From Acinetobacter sp. ANC 3781 (GTDB lineage Bacteria; Pseudomonadota; Gammaproteobacteria; Pseudomonadales; Moraxellaceae), in the NCBI RefSeq assembly GCF_004331285.1, contig NZ_SJOH01000020.1:28751-78812 (forward strand): a stretch of DNA of 50,062 bases, read 5' to 3'. The notes beneath the pieces are model-generated. The model worked only from the letters and a program-made list of their open reading frames with translations, did not search any database and was not told where the DNA came from. The position numbers and the translations under genes were made by a program. Position 1 is the first letter of the stretch, and each line of letters opens with the position of its first letter. Positions 49,892 to 50,062 of the stretch are shown one piece after another.

Positions 49892-50062
49892 ATGTTGGTG
49901 TCTATGTCGGATAAAGAACTTAAACGATTGTCGGTCTTGCAAGAAATTTGTGATCAACGCATAACCCAGTCCCAGGCTGCTCAGCTACTGCATATTTCAG
50001 AACGTCAAATCAGACGCTTACTGCAAAAATACAAAGCTCAAGGCCCAGCTGCCTTAGCCCAT
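49892..50062 (+). CDS. ISNCY-like transposase, N-terminal part (runs off the window)
   Basis: 57 codons from ATG 49892 to the window end without a stop. MLVSMSDKELKRLSVLQEICD is followed by the HTH RITQSQAAQLLHISERQIRRLLQKYKAQGPAALAH, the typical N-terminus of ISNCY-type transposases. Upstream, GTCCG-containing segments (near 49818 and 49848) and AAGCGGAC (49877-49884) may be part of the left end; I cannot place the terminal inverted repeat exactly. A decayed copy of the same element lies at 29338-29469. Confidence 0.88.
   Translation, partial: MLVSMSDKELKRLSVLQEICDQRITQSQAAQLLHISERQIRRLLQKYKAQGPAALAH

Overview
The window comes from an Acinetobacter-type gammaproteobacterium. The strongest evidence is a complete protocatechuate/quinate operon in the order known from Acinetobacter baylyi (pcaIJFBDKCHG-quiBCXA on the minus strand, 45121-30576). 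Its IclR-type regulator pcaU is divergent, and a three-repeat PcaU operator lies between them. Moderately low GC, many short intrinsic terminators and decayed insertion sequences fit the genus.

Layout. (1) 1-2341: the 3' part of a gene made of tandem Arg/Gly/Asp repeats, a DUF2171 protein and a DUF4116 repeat protein. (2) 2458-29158: a large aromatic-catabolism island of about 25 genes. A long minus-strand set (16153 to 2458) holds an alpha/beta-hydrolase-fold protein, a ferredoxin reductase, a LysR regulator, an ornithine-cyclodeaminase homologue, a DapA-family aldolase, an aldehyde dehydrogenase, an extradiol dioxygenase, a two-subunit Rieske dioxygenase, a 3Fe-4S-type ferredoxin, a small VOC protein and the lower meta-cleavage trio (hydratase, acylating acetaldehyde dehydrogenase, hydroxyoxovalerate aldolase). 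A divergent plus-strand operon (16350-22062) holds a second extradiol dioxygenase, two hydrolases, a lipocalin-like protein, a flavin hydroxylase and an MFS carrier. Further genes encode a DUF2147 protein, a second flavin hydroxylase, an aromatic-acid MFS transporter, a Bcr/CflA-type MFS pump, a dihydrodiol-dehydrogenase-like SDR and a MetA/SphA-type outer-membrane protein. (3) 29159-30575: a scar of decayed DNA with an IS remnant, a broken gene, an inverted pair of about 175-bp repeat elements and an orphan ORF fragment. (4) 30576-46222: the pca-qui operon and pcaU. (5) 46269-50062: a LysR regulator with a pair of small DMT-family membrane proteins, a RelE/HigB-type toxin-antitoxin pair under a 36-bp perfect palindrome, a frameshifted Sel1-repeat gene, and the start of an ISNCY-like transposase running off the window.

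How the genes may work together (inference). The island looks like a full route for a bicyclic or substituted aromatic compound. The steps would be entry through the MetA-like channel and MFS carriers; ring dihydroxylation by the Rieske system; rearomatisation by the SDR; meta-cleavage; C-C hydrolysis and/or aldolytic side-chain removal with aldehyde oxidation; hydroxylation by a flavin monooxygenase; a second meta-cleavage and hydrolysis; and finally pyruvate plus acetyl-CoA from the hydratase/aldolase/dehydrogenase trio. I cannot name the substrate. Five upstream regions in the island share a GATAT-N10-NATA motif with fixed spacing, two of them nearly identical over 21 bp, suggesting one regulon, probably controlled by the embedded LysR protein. 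This island, with its candidate regulon, a hydrolase-fold protein lacking its catalytic serine and an aldolase lacking the usual tyrosine, is the best candidate for an undescribed system here.
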